A stretch of 64,000 nt of DNA from Pectinatus haikarae (GCF_015732185.1 NZ_WIQM01000008.1:527164-591163), one strand, 5' to 3'. Shown: positions 43,405 through 53,012, counted from the first letter of the stretch. The notes: generated from the letters alone by a model not told the origin. Numbers and translations are program-made.

Positions 43405-43434
43405 TTGCATTAAAAACTAAAAATATTATATAAT
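43405..43434 (+). promoter_or_regulatory. Promoter of first FadR/GntR gene
   Basis: TTGCAT at 43405-43410, 18-bp spacer, TATAAT at 43429-43434. No CATCNGATG site is visible here. Confidence 0.65.
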
Positions 43435-43470
43435 ATATTGAATATTAAATAGCATAATAGGAATGATAAT

Positions 43471-44151
43471 ATGGGTGTTTCGCTTGTAACTTCAACAATA
43501 GATAATATTTTGGATCTTTTAAAAAACAATAATATGCAGCCTGGCGATAAATTACCGACAGTAGATAATTTGGCGGTAAAATTCAAAGTGGGGCACAGTA
43601 CTGTGCGTGAGGCACTGAAAGCCCTTTCTGCTCAAAACATATTAGCAATAAGGCAGGGGTCTGGCACTTTTGTTTCTCAAAAGAATGGTATAAGTAATGA
43701 TCCGCTTGGCATAGGCATGATGGGGGAAGACGTGTCTACTATTTTTGATATGCTTACGGTAAGACTTATATTTGAACCGGAAATAGCAGCTATAGCGGCA
43801 CAAAAGGCCACTTTAAAAAATATCAGGCAAATCAATGAATTGTGTTTAATGGTGGAAGAACTGATTAGGGCGGAAAAAAATTATGATGATGAAGATAATC
43901 TTTTTCATTCAGCTATCGGCAATGCAAGCGGAAATAAAATTATTTATAAAATAACGCAGATTATTCACACATCGATAAAGAAGAATATTTTCATAACGGA
44001 CAATTCCCTTTGTGAGGAAACAATGCTGACACATCGCCAGATTGCGAGAGCCATAGCAAATGGGGATTCTGCCGGAGCAAAGAATGGTATGATTATACAT
44101 TTGAATGCTCAAAGGGAATTTTTGTTAAAAAACTATGATTTGCAGACTTGA
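43471..44151 (+). CDS. FadR-subfamily GntR regulator (first paralogue)
   Basis: 226 residues. GntR winged helix with PGDKLPTVDNLAVKFKVGHSTVREALKAL at about 22-50 and GSGTFVSQKNG, then an all-helical FCD ligand domain including RLIFEPEIAAIAA and FHSAIGNASGN, whose His and Asp/Glu positions usually bind a metal. Clearly paralogous to the gene at 45069-45743 (same RLIFEPE and IFxTxxSL blocks). A repressor of the uronate genes is likely, with KDG or a uronate as effector; not proven. Confidence 0.87.
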   Translation: MGVSLVTSTIDNILDLLKNNNMQPGDKLPTVDNLAVKFKVGHSTVREALKALSAQNILAIRQGSGTFVSQKNGISNDPLGIGMMGEDVSTIFDMLTVRLIFEPEIAAIAAQKATLKNIRQINELCLMVEELIRAEKNYDDEDNLFHSAIGNASGNKIIYKITQIIHTSIKKNIFITDNSLCEETMLTHRQIARAIANGDSAGAKNGMIIHLNAQREFLLKNYDLQT

Positions 44152-44209
44152 AAATATATAAATTGTCAATTATCGTTAGAAAATGTATGATGTCTTGTTT
44201 TCGCCAAAA

Positions 44210-44246
44210 AAGAAGGTGTGCTCAAAAGCGAGCACACCTTCTTCTA
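44210..44246. terminator. Bidirectional terminator between gntR and kduD
   Basis: 13-bp perfect stem AGAAGGTGTGCTC/GAGCACACCTTCT, 6-nt loop, A-run before and T-rich after. Confidence 0.85.
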
Positions 44247-45011
44247 TTTTCCTAAGTAGCCTCCGTCTATAGGGATTATGGCACCGTTTATATAATCAGA
44301 GGCCGGCGAGGCCAAAAATACGGCCAATCCTTTCATATCTTCAGGGGTTCCCCAGCGTCCGATCGGAATGCGATTTAAAATTTCCCCGTTTCGTTCAGCA
44401 TCATTAACAAGGTTGATATTCATTTCTGTGTCCATATATCCGGGAGCTATTGCATTTACATGCACATTTTTTTTTGACCATTCATTAGCCAAGGCTTTAG
44501 TGAGCTGTGCTACACCGCCTTTGCTGGCAGCGTACGCCGGTACGGTAAAGCCCCCAAAAAAGCTGAGCATAGAGGCCATGTTGATGATTTTTCCATAACC
44601 TTCCTCAATCATTTTTTTCCCTGCCAGCTGACACAGACTGAATACGGCATTTAAATTTACCTGCATGACACTGTGCCAGTCAGACAGAGGAAATTCTTCG
44701 CATTTGTGCCTGCTTTGCAGTCCGGCATTATTGATTAAGATATCTATTTTCCCGTTGAGAAGGGTCAGTGCTCTTTCGAATATGAGCGGGATGCGGTCTT
44801 CTTCAGATAAATTTCCCTGCAGACCAAAAGCCTTGTAGCTTTTGCCGACAAATTCATCTGCTGTCTTAAGTACACTGTCACTTGAACCGATCAGTACCAC
44901 TTCAGCACCGGCTTCACAAAGCCCTTCGGCCATTCCTTTACCCAATCCGCGGCCACCGCCTGTAACAATAGCTTTCTTCCCGCTCAAGTCAAACATATTT
45001 AATATAGACAT
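44244..45011 (-). CDS. kduD: 2-keto-3-deoxygluconate 5-dehydrogenase (KduD, SDR)
   Basis: Reduces 2,5-diketo-3-deoxygluconate (DKII) to KDG. 255-residue classical SDR: TGGGRGLGKGMAEGL cofactor site, NNAGLQSRHKCEEFP (typical of KduD), catalytic Ser in NMASMLSFFGG, YAASK, and the C-terminal PASDYINGAIIPIDGGY. Start at 45011 has GGAG eight bases upstream. Second gene of gntR2-kduD, 57 bp behind the regulator. Works directly after KduI, encoded on the other strand. Confidence 0.92.
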   Translation of the reverse strand: MSILNMFDLSGKKAIVTGGGRGLGKGMAEGLCEAGAEVVLIGSSDSVLKTADEFVGKSYKAFGLQGNLSEEDRIPLIFERALTLLNGKIDILINNAGLQSRHKCEEFPLSDWHSVMQVNLNAVFSLCQLAGKKMIEEGYGKIINMASMLSFFGGFTVPAYAASKGGVAQLTKALANEWSKKNVHVNAIAPGYMDTEMNINLVNDAERNGEILNRIPIGRWGTPEDMKGLAVFLASPASDYINGAIIPIDGGYLGK

Positions 45012-45068
45012 ACTTTTTTCTCCTTTTCTTTGCGGCATAAAAAATATGCGGTGAAACATTTTCTTAAA

Positions 45069-45743
45069 TTATGGCTTACGCTTTTTCAATATGAAATTAC
45101 GTAAATTATTCAAATGCATGATCATGCCGCAACGTGCACCCACTATATCATTATCTTTTATAGCTTGAAATATCTGTCTGTGATAAATAAGCGTATCGTT
45201 CTTTAATGAGTCTTCCGTTACAAAAATATTTTTTTGGACAGATGAATGAATAACTTTTACTATTCTATCAATTATCTTATTTCCGCTGGCACGGGCGATT
45301 GCTTCGTGAAAGGCGCTGTCTTCTGTGCTGTACTCATTGCTATTTTCTATCAGTTTTTCTACCACGGTGCAGGCTTCACCTATTGCTGCACAGTCGTCTT
45401 CCGTGGCATTTGTGGCAGCCAGCGCTGCCATTTCCGGTTCAAATATAAGCCGCACATTTATCATGTCAAAAGCCAGATTGACATCATCGTTGATAAGCGA
45501 AAGCCCCAAGGGGTCTTTTATCATTCCCCTTTCTGAAGAAACAAAAGTGCCTGCTCCTTGCTTTATTTTCAATATATTGCGCGATGCCAATGCCTTTACT
45601 GCCTCACGGATAGTACTGCGGCCAACGTTCAGCCTGTCGGCTAGTTCGTATTCGGTAGGAAGTTTATCACCGGCATCCAATGCGTTGGTCTTAATTAATT
45701 GAATAATATTTTGCTGCGTTATTTCGGATAATGATACACTCAT
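45069..45743 (-). CDS. FadR-subfamily GntR regulator (second paralogue)
   Basis: 224 residues with PGDKLPTEYELADRLNVGRSTIREAVKAL-type winged helix (read here as AGDKLPTEYELADRLNVGRS) and an FCD domain with RLIFEPEMAALAA and FHEAIARASGN. An operator palindrome (45762-45772) sits 19 bp upstream, next to a TATAAT, implying autoregulation. Divergent from kduI-kdgT, whose promoter carries two more copies of the palindrome. This is the best candidate for the master repressor of the island. Confidence 0.88.
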   Translation of the reverse strand: MSVSLSEITQQNIIQLIKTNALDAGDKLPTEYELADRLNVGRSTIREAVKALASRNILKIKQGAGTFVSSERGMIKDPLGLSLINDDVNLAFDMINVRLIFEPEMAALAATNATEDDCAAIGEACTVVEKLIENSNEYSTEDSAFHEAIARASGNKIIDRIVKVIHSSVQKNIFVTEDSLKNDTLIYHRQIFQAIKDNDIVGARCGMIMHLNNLRNFILKKRKP

Positions 45744-45761
45744 TTTTTTACCTCTTTATAA

Positions 45762-45772
45762 ACATCTGATGT
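45762..45772. promoter_or_regulatory. GntR operator at gntR2-kduD promoter
   Basis: Perfect palindrome ACATC-T-GATGT directly downstream of a minus-strand TATAAT (45778-45773). Confidence 0.8.
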
Positions 45773-45875
45773 ATTATATATGTTAACACAGGAAATTTAA
45801 TCATACAAGAGTATTTTTCAATGTGAAAAGAAAAAAAATAGCAATAAATAGCTAAAAATAACTAAAATATTAATA

Positions 45876-45904
45876 TTGACATATAAATACATCTGATGTA
45901 TAGT
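45876..45904 (+). promoter_or_regulatory. Promoter of kduI-kdgT-adh operon
   Basis: TTGACA at 45876-45881, 17-bp spacer, TATAGT at 45899-45904. The spacer and -10 contain one operator; a second follows at the start point. Confidence 0.88.
45887..45901. promoter_or_regulatory. GntR operator O1 in kduI promoter
   Basis: 15-bp perfect palindrome ATACATC-T-GATGTAT between the -35 and -10 boxes. Confidence 0.85.
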
Positions 45905-45910
45905 TTAACC

Positions 45911-45925
45911 AAACATCTGATGTAT
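45911..45925. promoter_or_regulatory. GntR operator O2 at kduI start point
   Basis: AAACATCTGATGTAT, centre 24 bp from O1 (slightly over two helical turns), covering the expected transcription start. Confidence 0.82.
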
Positions 45926-46001
45926 TTTTCTGAACTACAATGGTAGTATTGGTATTGTGAAAGAGCATATGCTTAAAAATTATTAAAAGGGAGATTATGT
46001 A

Positions 46002-46844
46002 ATGGATATTAGATATTCGACAAATCAAAATGATTTTAAGAACTATACAACGGAAAAAATAAGAAATGAGTTTCTCATTGAAAAAATATTTACTGAAAAC
46101 AATGTTAATTCATATTATTCTCATGTGGACCGGGTAATAATTTTGGGCTGCATGCCAACAACAGAAGAAATCGCAATTGACAAAGGAATTGACGTTTGGA
46201 AAAATTTTGGCACAAAATATTTACTTGAACGCCGTGAGATAGGTATTTTCAATGTAGGGCATTCAGGTAGGATAACAGCGGATGGTGCAGAATTTGAATT
46301 AAAATATAAAGATTGTCTGTATATAAGCATGGGAACAAAAGAGGTATCGTTTAAAAGTGTAGACAGTGCTGCTCCTGCTAAATTTTATATGATATCTACA
46401 CCAGCGCATAAACGCTGTAAAACGACTTTTTTGTCTATTAATGATGCGAAAAAAGTTCCGTGCGGTGATGCACAAACAGCAAACAGCCGTACGATAAATC
46501 AATTTATTCATCCGGATGTTTTAGAAACTTGTCAGTTGTCAATGGGAATGACGGCTCTTAATACCGGAAATGTATGGAATACAATGCCTGCACATACACA
46601 TGAACGGCGAATGGAAGTATACTTCTACTTTGAAGTACCTAAAGATAATGCCGTCTTTCACATGATGGGAGAACCAAAACAAACGCGTCATATAATCATG
46701 CATAATGAGCAAGCGGTTATTAGCCCGTCGTGGAGTATACATTCTGGATGCGGTACATCAAACTATACGTTTATATGGGCTATGGCCGGTGAAAATAAAG
46801 CATTTGATGATATGGATAATATTGCTAATATTGATTTAAAATGA
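46002..46844 (+). CDS. kduI: 5-keto-4-deoxyuronate isomerase
   Basis: Isomerises 5-keto-4-deoxyuronate (DKI) to 2,5-diketo-3-deoxygluconate. 280 residues, normal for KduI. Bicupin fold with the metal-site MPAHTHERRMEVYFYF (two His and the Glu) near 196-211 and the later His in SPSWSIHSGCGT near 247. Opening MDIRYSTNQNDFKNYTTEKI fits the family. The substrate arises from unsaturated uronic acids released by pectate or glycosaminoglycan lyases; no lyase is in this window. First gene of an operon with kdgT and adh. Confidence 0.95.
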   Translation: MDIRYSTNQNDFKNYTTEKIRNEFLIEKIFTENNVNSYYSHVDRVIILGCMPTTEEIAIDKGIDVWKNFGTKYLLERREIGIFNVGHSGRITADGAEFELKYKDCLYISMGTKEVSFKSVDSAAPAKFYMISTPAHKRCKTTFLSINDAKKVPCGDAQTANSRTINQFIHPDVLETCQLSMGMTALNTGNVWNTMPAHTHERRMEVYFYFEVPKDNAVFHMMGEPKQTRHIIMHNEQAVISPSWSIHSGCGTSNYTFIWAMAGENKAFDDMDNIANIDLK

Positions 46845-46852
46845 TGTGAAAG

Positions 46853-46890
46853 CTCAATTATGTGTGATGCAATTGTCACATATAATTGAG
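46853..46890 (+). other. Intercistronic hairpin kduI-kdgT
   Basis: CTCAATTATGTGTGA-type arm pairs with TCACATATAATTGAG (one mismatch), without a T-run. Probably an mRNA-stabilising or processing structure rather than a terminator. Confidence 0.5.
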
Positions 46891-46946
46891 ACATTATTAA
46901 TTTTTATATTAAGAAAATATGGAATTATATAATAAGGAGGATTATT

Positions 46947-47939
46947 ATGCGAATTAAACAAACCATTGAGCATATTCCTGGTGGACTTATGTTAGTACCG
47001 TTATTTCTTGGGGCATTATGCCATACCTTTACTCCTGATGCAGGCAAATATTTTGGTTCCTTTACCAATGGCCTTATTACAGGAACCGTACCAATTTTAT
47101 CTGTTTGGTTTTTTTGTATGGGAGCAGGTATAGATATAAAATCAACCGGTGTAGTGTTGCGAAAATCTGGTACTATTGTTGGCACAAAAATAGTAGTGGC
47201 CTGGTGTATAGGTATGATCTGTACGTACTTTATGCCGGCAGGAATGATTCAGACCGGATTTTTTGCGGGATTGTCAACACTTGCAATAGTGACTTCCATG
47301 GATATGACAAACGGCGGATTATATGCATCAATAATGCAGCAGTACGGAACAAAGGAAGAAGCTGGTGCTTTCGTACTTACATCAATTGAGTCAGGACCTC
47401 TCGTGACTATGATTATATTAGGGAGTACTGGAGCAGCATATTTTGAACCACGTCTTTTTATAGGAGCGGTTATGCCTTTTATTATTGGGTTTATATTGGG
47501 TAATCTTGATACTGAACTGCGTTCGTTTTTTGGTAATGCATCAATGACAATGATTCCGTTTTTTGGATTTGCTCTTGGCAATACAATCAATCTGGCAGTT
47601 ATAGCTCAAACTGGATTGTTGGGAATTTTGTTAGGATTAGGTGTAATTATTGTTACTGGGATACCGCTTATACTTGCCGATAAATTTATCGGAGGAGGGC
47701 ATGGCGGAGCGGGACTGGCTGCTTCCAGCACAGCTGGTGCAGCTGTTACAAATCCTACTATTATAGCACAAATGGTTCCTGCCTTTGCACCTATAGCTCC
47801 AGCAGCAACTGCATTGGTAGCAACATCGGTAGTTGTGACCTCCATAGTTGTTCCTGTTTTGACAGCTGCATGGTGTAATCATTTTAAACCAGCAGAAGAA
47901 AAGCAAATTATTGATAAATCTATGCGACATTTGGTATAA
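46947..47939 (+). CDS. kdgT: 2-keto-3-deoxygluconate permease
   Basis: Proton-coupled KDG importer of the KdgT family, 330 residues with about ten hydrophobic segments. The conserved N-terminus [21 protein letters not shown] and the glycine-rich [22 protein letters not shown] in the C-terminal half are family hallmarks. AAGGAGG precedes the ATG. Lies between kduI and the alcohol dehydrogenase gene in the operator-controlled operon. Confidence 0.95.
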   Translation: MRIKQTIEHIPGGLMLVPLFLGALCHTFTPDAGKYFGSFTNGLITGTVPILSVWFFCMGAGIDIKSTGVVLRKSGTIVGTKIVVAWCIGMICTYFMPAGMIQTGFFAGLSTLAIVTSMDMTNGGLYASIMQQYGTKEEAGAFVLTSIESGPLVTMIILGSTGAAYFEPRLFIGAVMPFIIGFILGNLDTELRSFFGNASMTMIPFFGFALGNTINLAVIAQTGLLGILLGLGVIIVTGIPLILADKFIGGGHGGAGLAASSTAGAAVTNPTIIAQMVPAFAPIAPAATALVATSVVVTSIVVPVLTAAWCNHFKPAEEKQIIDKSMRHLV

Positions 47940-47962
47940 AATGCAAGCAAAAGGAGCTATTT

Positions 47963-48976
47963 ATGAAAGCTTTAGTCTATAATGGACCTAAAAAAGCAGA
48001 TGTGATGGAATATAAGGCACACGAAAAATCAAAAGGAAGTCTCAAAATTGTTATAAAATATTGCGGTGTATGCGGTTCGGATATAGGTATATACATGGGA
48101 ACGCATCCGAGGGCTAAAGCACCACTTGTTTTTGGACACGAATTTTTAGGGATAGTTGCTGAAAATGGAAATATATTGAAGAAAGGTGACCGTGTTGTTG
48201 CGTATCCGCTTATATCATGCCATCATTGTTTTGCATGCAGGAATGGAAATGAACATGTGTGTAATAATCTAAAATTAATTGGAATTGATACCGACGGAGG
48301 AATGGCTGAAACTATTTATGCAGCTGAAGATATATTGTTCAAGGTCCCGGAATCAGTAAGTGATAAAGCGGCTGTTACTATAGAACCTTTGGCTGTATTG
48401 GTGCATGCGTTACATATGATAAATATGAATGTATTGGATACGGTCGTTATTAGCGGAGCTGGTCCTATAGGTCTATTATGCGGAATTATGTTAAGGCATG
48501 CGGGGGCAGCCAATATCTTCATTTCGGATATTGCAGAAAAACGATTGGCTTTGGCAACACAATTAGGATTGATTGCGGTAAACTTAAGGAATCAAGATTT
48601 AAATAAAGTAGTAAAAACGTCTACAAACGGAGAAGGGTGCGATATATTTTTTGAATGCAGTGGAGCCGCAGCTCCCGCAATGGAAATGTCGGAAATTACG
48701 AGAGTACGGGGTAAGATATGCATTGTATCAGTACACAAAAATCCACATGAAGTCAACTTGCGTGATATAAATTTTAAAGAACAAACTATAGTCGGCACTC
48801 GTGTTTATACAAAGGATGAATTCAGACAGGCAGTTAATTTAACGATTGCCTTAGAGAAGGACTTGGAAAAAATTGTCACACATATAATTCCTTTATCTGA
48901 AAGCAATAAAGTTTTCGATTTGATTGCAGATATGGACAATGGGAGTGCAAAGGTTGTCGTTGATTGTCGCAAATAG
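47963..48976 (+). CDS. Zinc-dependent medium-chain alcohol/polyol dehydrogenase
   Basis: 337-residue MDR-family enzyme. Catalytic zinc ligands in CGVCGSDIG and GHEFLG, structural zinc Cys cluster CHHCFACRNGNEHVC near 86-100, NAD site VISGAGPIGLLCG near 165. Resembles threonine/idonate/galactitol-phosphate dehydrogenases. AAAGGAG precedes the start. Third gene of the kduI operon; a uronate- or aldonate-related alcohol is the likely substrate, possibly idonate or galactonate, but this is open. Confidence 0.85.
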   Translation: MKALVYNGPKKADVMEYKAHEKSKGSLKIVIKYCGVCGSDIGIYMGTHPRAKAPLVFGHEFLGIVAENGNILKKGDRVVAYPLISCHHCFACRNGNEHVCNNLKLIGIDTDGGMAETIYAAEDILFKVPESVSDKAAVTIEPLAVLVHALHMINMNVLDTVVISGAGPIGLLCGIMLRHAGAANIFISDIAEKRLALATQLGLIAVNLRNQDLNKVVKTSTNGEGCDIFFECSGAAAPAMEMSEITRVRGKICIVSVHKNPHEVNLRDINFKEQTIVGTRVYTKDEFRQAVNLTIALEKDLEKIVTHIIPLSESNKVFDLIADMDNGSAKVVVDCRK

Positions 48977-48981
48977 GCAAA

Positions 48982-49024
48982 AAAATAAGGGGTACCTGTT
49001 TTCATCAGGTACCCCTTATTTTTT
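48982..49024. terminator. Bidirectional terminator between adh and aldehyde dehydrogenase
   Basis: 17-bp perfect stem AAAATAAGGGGTACCTG/CAGGTACCCCTTATTTT, 7-nt loop; A/T runs on both sides. Confidence 0.92.
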
Positions 49025-50447
49025 AACTAAAATTGAATACAATCAATTTTTCTTCCGTTAATTCACGCACGGCGTATTCAGGACCTTCTCTGCCGATTCC
49101 ACTGTCTTTAACACCACCGTAGGGCATATTGTCCATGCGGAATGTAGAACCGTCATTTATGATAACGCCGCCTGTTTCTATTCTTTCAGCACAAAGTCGA
49201 GCTACAGATAGGGATTTTGTGAATACACCTGCCTGCAATCCGTATGTGGAATTGTTCACTGCTGCAATTGCCTCGTCTATTGTATCATAAGGTATTATCG
49301 AAAATACGGGTGCGAAAGTTTCTTTGCAAATAACATTCATATTTTCTTTTGTGTTCGTCAAAATGGTCGGATTGAAGAAAGAACCATTTCTCTTGCCGCC
49401 GATCAATAGCTTTGCGCCGCCCTTAACGGCATCGTTTACCCACTTTTCAATACGGACGGCTTCCTTTTCGGCAATCATCGGACCAATATCAGTATTTTCT
49501 TCTATAGGATTGCCGACTTTCAACGTTTTTGTATATTCTACGGCTGCAGTGCAAAATTCTTCAAAAATATTTTTTTGTACATAGACACGCTGACAAGATA
49601 TGCACACCTGTCCTGCGTTTACAAAGGCATACTTTGCACATAGTTGAGCAGTCATTTTTATATTTTCAATATCATTATGCACAATATTTGCTGAATTGGA
49701 ACCCAATTCCAAAGCGATTTTTCTGAAGCCGGCAGCTTTCTGCAATTCCTTGCCGACAGGAACACTTCCGGTAAAGGAAAACATTTTTATTCGCGGATCG
49801 TTCACCAGTAAGTCACCTACAAGAGAGCCCTTGCCCATGACTAAATTCAAAAATCCGGCAGGCAATCCTGCATCGGCAAAAGCATCACAGAGCAACGAGG
49901 CTGTCAGGGGAGTCGCTGATGCAGGTTTATATACTACCGTATTGCCCGCTGCCAGGGCGGGACCTATTTTGTGGCATGCCAAATTAACCGGGAAATTAAA
50001 AGGAGTTATGGCACAGACGACACCGAGAGGCATTCTTTTGGTATATGCCAACCGATTTTCACAGCCAGGGGCTCCCTGAATAGGAACCATCTCTCCGGTG
50101 AGGCGTTTTGCCTCTTCTGCGGATAAGATAAGCGTCTGATATGAGCGGGATATTTCCCCCATGGCATCCTTTATTGGTTTGCCGGCTTCTGCCGACAGGG
50201 TTTCTGCAAATTCACGCTGACGCTGCATGACGTTGGCTGCGGCCTTCATCAATATATCATATCGTTGATAAGGTGTCAGTTTTACGGTATCGAATGCTTT
50301 TTGAGCGGCATCAACAGCCATTTTTATCTCTTTCTCACCGGCGGTGTAAATGGTTGCAAAAGCTTCACCGGTGACCTTATCGTAAACTTCATCTGTCGAT
50401 GCAGATGTAATTTTCTTTCCATCAATAAATAATTCATATTGTTTCAT
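49023..50447 (-). CDS. NAD(P)-dependent aldehyde dehydrogenase (lactaldehyde/glyceraldehyde type)
   Basis: 474-residue ALDH-superfamily enzyme. Cofactor-site TPFNFPVNLACHKIGPALAAGN near 150, FTGSVPVGKEL near 225, general-base Glu in ALELGSNSANI near 250 and catalytic Cys in GQVCISCQR near 284 are present. The sequence style resembles lactaldehyde/glycolaldehyde and non-phosphorylating glyceraldehyde-type ALDHs. Convergent with the kduI operon but without a visible CATCNGATG operator, so a link to uronate use is only positional. Confidence 0.85.
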   Translation of the reverse strand: MKQYELFIDGKKITSASTDEVYDKVTGEAFATIYTAGEKEIKMAVDAAQKAFDTVKLTPYQRYDILMKAAANVMQRQREFAETLSAEAGKPIKDAMGEISRSYQTLILSAEEAKRLTGEMVPIQGAPGCENRLAYTKRMPLGVVCAITPFNFPVNLACHKIGPALAAGNTVVYKPASATPLTASLLCDAFADAGLPAGFLNLVMGKGSLVGDLLVNDPRIKMFSFTGSVPVGKELQKAAGFRKIALELGSNSANIVHNDIENIKMTAQLCAKYAFVNAGQVCISCQRVYVQKNIFEEFCTAAVEYTKTLKVGNPIEENTDIGPMIAEKEAVRIEKWVNDAVKGGAKLLIGGKRNGSFFNPTILTNTKENMNVICKETFAPVFSIIPYDTIDEAIAAVNNSTYGLQAGVFTKSLSVARLCAERIETGGVIINDGSTFRMDNMPYGGVKDSGIGREGPEYAVRELTEEKLIVFNFS

Positions 50448-50753
50448 TCAATGGCCTCCCCATAGGTAATCATAATATATAGTGATACTTATTCATTCTT
50501 TAAATCATCAAGCTGTTTTTGCGATTAAAGTTTGCTGTACCCAAGATAGCATGAATAAGATCTATATTTATATTATACAACTTTACTGGTAATACCTGCT
50601 GGCATATACTTTTTTCTATGTGATATTAATAAATATTCGCACACTAATCTGTTGAAAAGCGTGCGAATAAAAACGAACATATTAAAAATTTGACATCCGT
50701 TAGTGAAATCATAAAGGGCAGCATATAAGAAAGGATATTTATAATTGTGTAAA
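50448..50753. other. Intergenic region upstream of aldehyde dehydrogenase
   Basis: 306 bp, AT-rich. A 9-bp inverted repeat TATTCGCAC/GTGCGAATA (50634-50669) could terminate the DUF2939-like gene on the minus strand, but its T-tail is poor. Nothing else recognised. Confidence 0.4.
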
Positions 50754-51809
50754 TTATGGTATTTCGGGAACAAATAGTGCCGGCATTTTATTTATTATGT
50801 CGGATACTTTTTGTTCGAGAACCAGAGCCGATTGATGGCTGTATTCAGCCTTTACCAGACTGGCTTTTGAATTTTTCCCTATACCGGCAGCAAAATATTT
50901 CCATGCCTCCATCGTTTTGGCATTGCTCTGCAATCGTAATATATGCAGATGCAGTGCGCCCGCGGGTACATTTACATTTTGCAGATATTCCTCATGCGAT
51001 TTATATGCCGGAATTATTTCTGACAGTATAAAGTTTTGTATTAGAGTCCGTTTATCAGCTGATACATCAGAGCCTATGGTTTTCGTCATTGTCAAAAATT
51101 TTGTCTGCAATCCTTGGAATATACGATTATACTCCGTTGTCCTGTCTTTTGTATCTTTTATGTATGAAGCTATATCAACATTGCACAAATCACGTACATG
51201 AATAAGATAGTCACGGTAATTGATAATTTTTGTTATTTGCCATATGCCTTCAGTATTTTTCTGCAGCTGTAATTCAAGAACAAAATCCGTATCAGTATAC
51301 CTGTCTGCAACGGTCACAGGAATAATGTAATTGCCATTGTCATCTTTTATCAATGAACCTATTTTTCTCACGGACGTGTTGCGAAGCATAGAGCGTTCCA
51401 GCAGTTCATCATAGTCTATTCCGAGTTCTCTGCCTTTTAATACAGATGTTCCCGTTGGGTCGTGCCATACATCATCCTTTAAATAAGTATCCAGCATTGC
51501 TAATGTCCCGTCGCAGACGTTCTTTTTGATCAATTTATAGAATTGATCAAAAATCTGTTTTATTTTCGGGGGCATGTTACTGTTATATGTAAATAAATCG
51601 CCAGTTACATCATCATAGCCGAATGATACCACCGAGTCTAAATCTATTGTGCGCATCAATAGGGTGGTATTATTATTTTGATAAGCAAAGCGCAGCTGCG
51701 TTGCTGTATACCATGGAGTGTACATAAAGAACACGAAACTGGCATATAATGCCAGCAAAACTATCGCGAAAATAAGAACTATCTTGTTCTGCCTAAAGCA
51801 ATTACGCAT
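50754..51809 (-). CDS. Membrane-anchored protein with DUF2939-like N-terminal region
   Basis: 351 residues of unknown function. One membrane helix at about 10-31 is followed by TPWYTATQLRFAYQNN and a domain reminiscent of DUF2939 (short helices plus ITKIINYRDYL-type strand). The C-terminal half is helical and polar. No enzyme motif seen. The protein is probably extracytoplasmic. Faces the hydrolase gene 124 bp upstream on the same strand; co-transcription is uncertain. Confidence 0.65.
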   Translation of the reverse strand: MRNCFRQNKIVLIFAIVLLALYASFVFFMYTPWYTATQLRFAYQNNNTTLLMRTIDLDSVVSFGYDDVTGDLFTYNSNMPPKIKQIFDQFYKLIKKNVCDGTLAMLDTYLKDDVWHDPTGTSVLKGRELGIDYDELLERSMLRNTSVRKIGSLIKDDNGNYIIPVTVADRYTDTDFVLELQLQKNTEGIWQITKIINYRDYLIHVRDLCNVDIASYIKDTKDRTTEYNRIFQGLQTKFLTMTKTIGSDVSADKRTLIQNFILSEIIPAYKSHEEYLQNVNVPAGALHLHILRLQSNAKTMEAWKYFAAGIGKNSKASLVKAEYSHQSALVLEQKVSDIINKMPALFVPEIP

Positions 51810-51932
51810 TAAATATTATATCCCTTCACCTGTAAAATCATGAAAAATATCAGCTGTTTTGCAAAAATGAGTCACAGCATTTTTATTATACTATATTTTT
51901 CTGATAATTACACTGCTAATAATATCTTCTCT

Positions 51933-52892
51933 CTAATTGACAATATTTATATCCTTGAGAAATTTGTGAAGCACGTCATAATATTCTCTGGGATCGCTGT
52001 TTAGAGAGACCGCATGTGCCGCATTAGGAAAGATATGAAACTCTTTATAGGAAGAACCTGCATCGTATAAGCTTTGCATAGCTGTTTTCGGTATGAGCGC
52101 ATCAGCGCCGCCATGCAAGAATAAAATTGGGCTTTGGGTTTTTACAACCGATTTTATGGGTGATAGATCTGCCATAGTTTCTCCTGTGTGCCAATACATA
52201 GAGAGCTGACAATAAAACCATAACGCACTGATGATAAAATTTTCCTGCGGCATTTGAAGAAACATCCGCAGTTTTTCACGGTAAACAAGGGCCAAATCGT
52301 CATAGGCGCTGTCTTCCACATAAAAGTCTGCTTTTACAGGTGTGTTCGCTCCACTGTGCAGTAATGCATAAGCTCCGCCAAGAGAAACGCCGTGTATGCC
52401 TATCTGATCATTGGCCTTTCTGTCTCTGAGATAGCCAATCCATTCGTCGATATCACCAACTTCATTTTTTCCCCAGGTCATCTGACCGCCGCTTTGTCCA
52501 TGACCGCGCAGGTCCACTAAGAGAACATTGAAGCCCAGTCTTTGGTAAAGCGGCACATAATCTATCGACATTGATCTGTTTTGATACAAGCCATGCAATA
52601 TGAGGACGGCTTTCTTTGAAGAAACAGGATTTTTTATATATGTACCGGCAAGTGTATACCCATCCTTTGTGGTTATTTCAGCCCGTTCCCATCCTTTCTT
52701 TGCCTCTACGGTTTCTATCCTATCGACATTCTGTGAATAATCGGCCAGGGCAGGTACCAGATAATCAACCTGTTGTTTATTCATCATTAAGTAAAGTGTA
52801 TTGCCGATGATTATACCTAGTATATTTATAATTATAAATATACCAATAAAAAAACCGGCGAAAAAATAAATAGTTTTGTGAAAGATGTGCAT
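51933..52892 (-). CDS. Membrane-anchored alpha/beta hydrolase (S33-like)
   Basis: About 319 residues. N-terminal hydrophobic segment (about 8-34) then an alpha/beta hydrolase domain: ILHGLYQNRSMS (oxyanion region), VDLRGHGQSGG, nucleophile elbow GVSLGG, acid in HGGADALIP and His in NAAHAVSL. Similar to YfhR/BEM46-like serine hydrolases; substrate unknown. ATG at 52892 has AGGTG nine bases upstream; an in-frame GTG 12 bp earlier overlaps that site. Confidence 0.82.
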   Translation of the reverse strand: MHIFHKTIYFFAGFFIGIFIIINILGIIIGNTLYLMMNKQQVDYLVPALADYSQNVDRIETVEAKKGWERAEITTKDGYTLAGTYIKNPVSSKKAVLILHGLYQNRSMSIDYVPLYQRLGFNVLLVDLRGHGQSGGQMTWGKNEVGDIDEWIGYLRDRKANDQIGIHGVSLGGAYALLHSGANTPVKADFYVEDSAYDDLALVYREKLRMFLQMPQENFIISALWFYCQLSMYWHTGETMADLSPIKSVVKTQSPILFLHGGADALIPKTAMQSLYDAGSSYKEFHIFPNAAHAVSLNSDPREYYDVLHKFLKDINIVN

Positions 52893-53012
52893 TGTTATAT
52901 TCACCTGAGTTTAAAATGTAAAATGGTTGTTAAAATAATAAGTCTGTTTCTATATAATGTCAACGTCTATGACGTATAAATGCTGACGGCTATTATTTTC
53001 TGCATATTTTTC

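Noticed and set aside
50634..50669. Inverted repeat TATTCGCAC/GTGCGAATA
   Set aside because: The loop is 18 nt and the T-tail is weak on both strands, so I did not call it a terminator.
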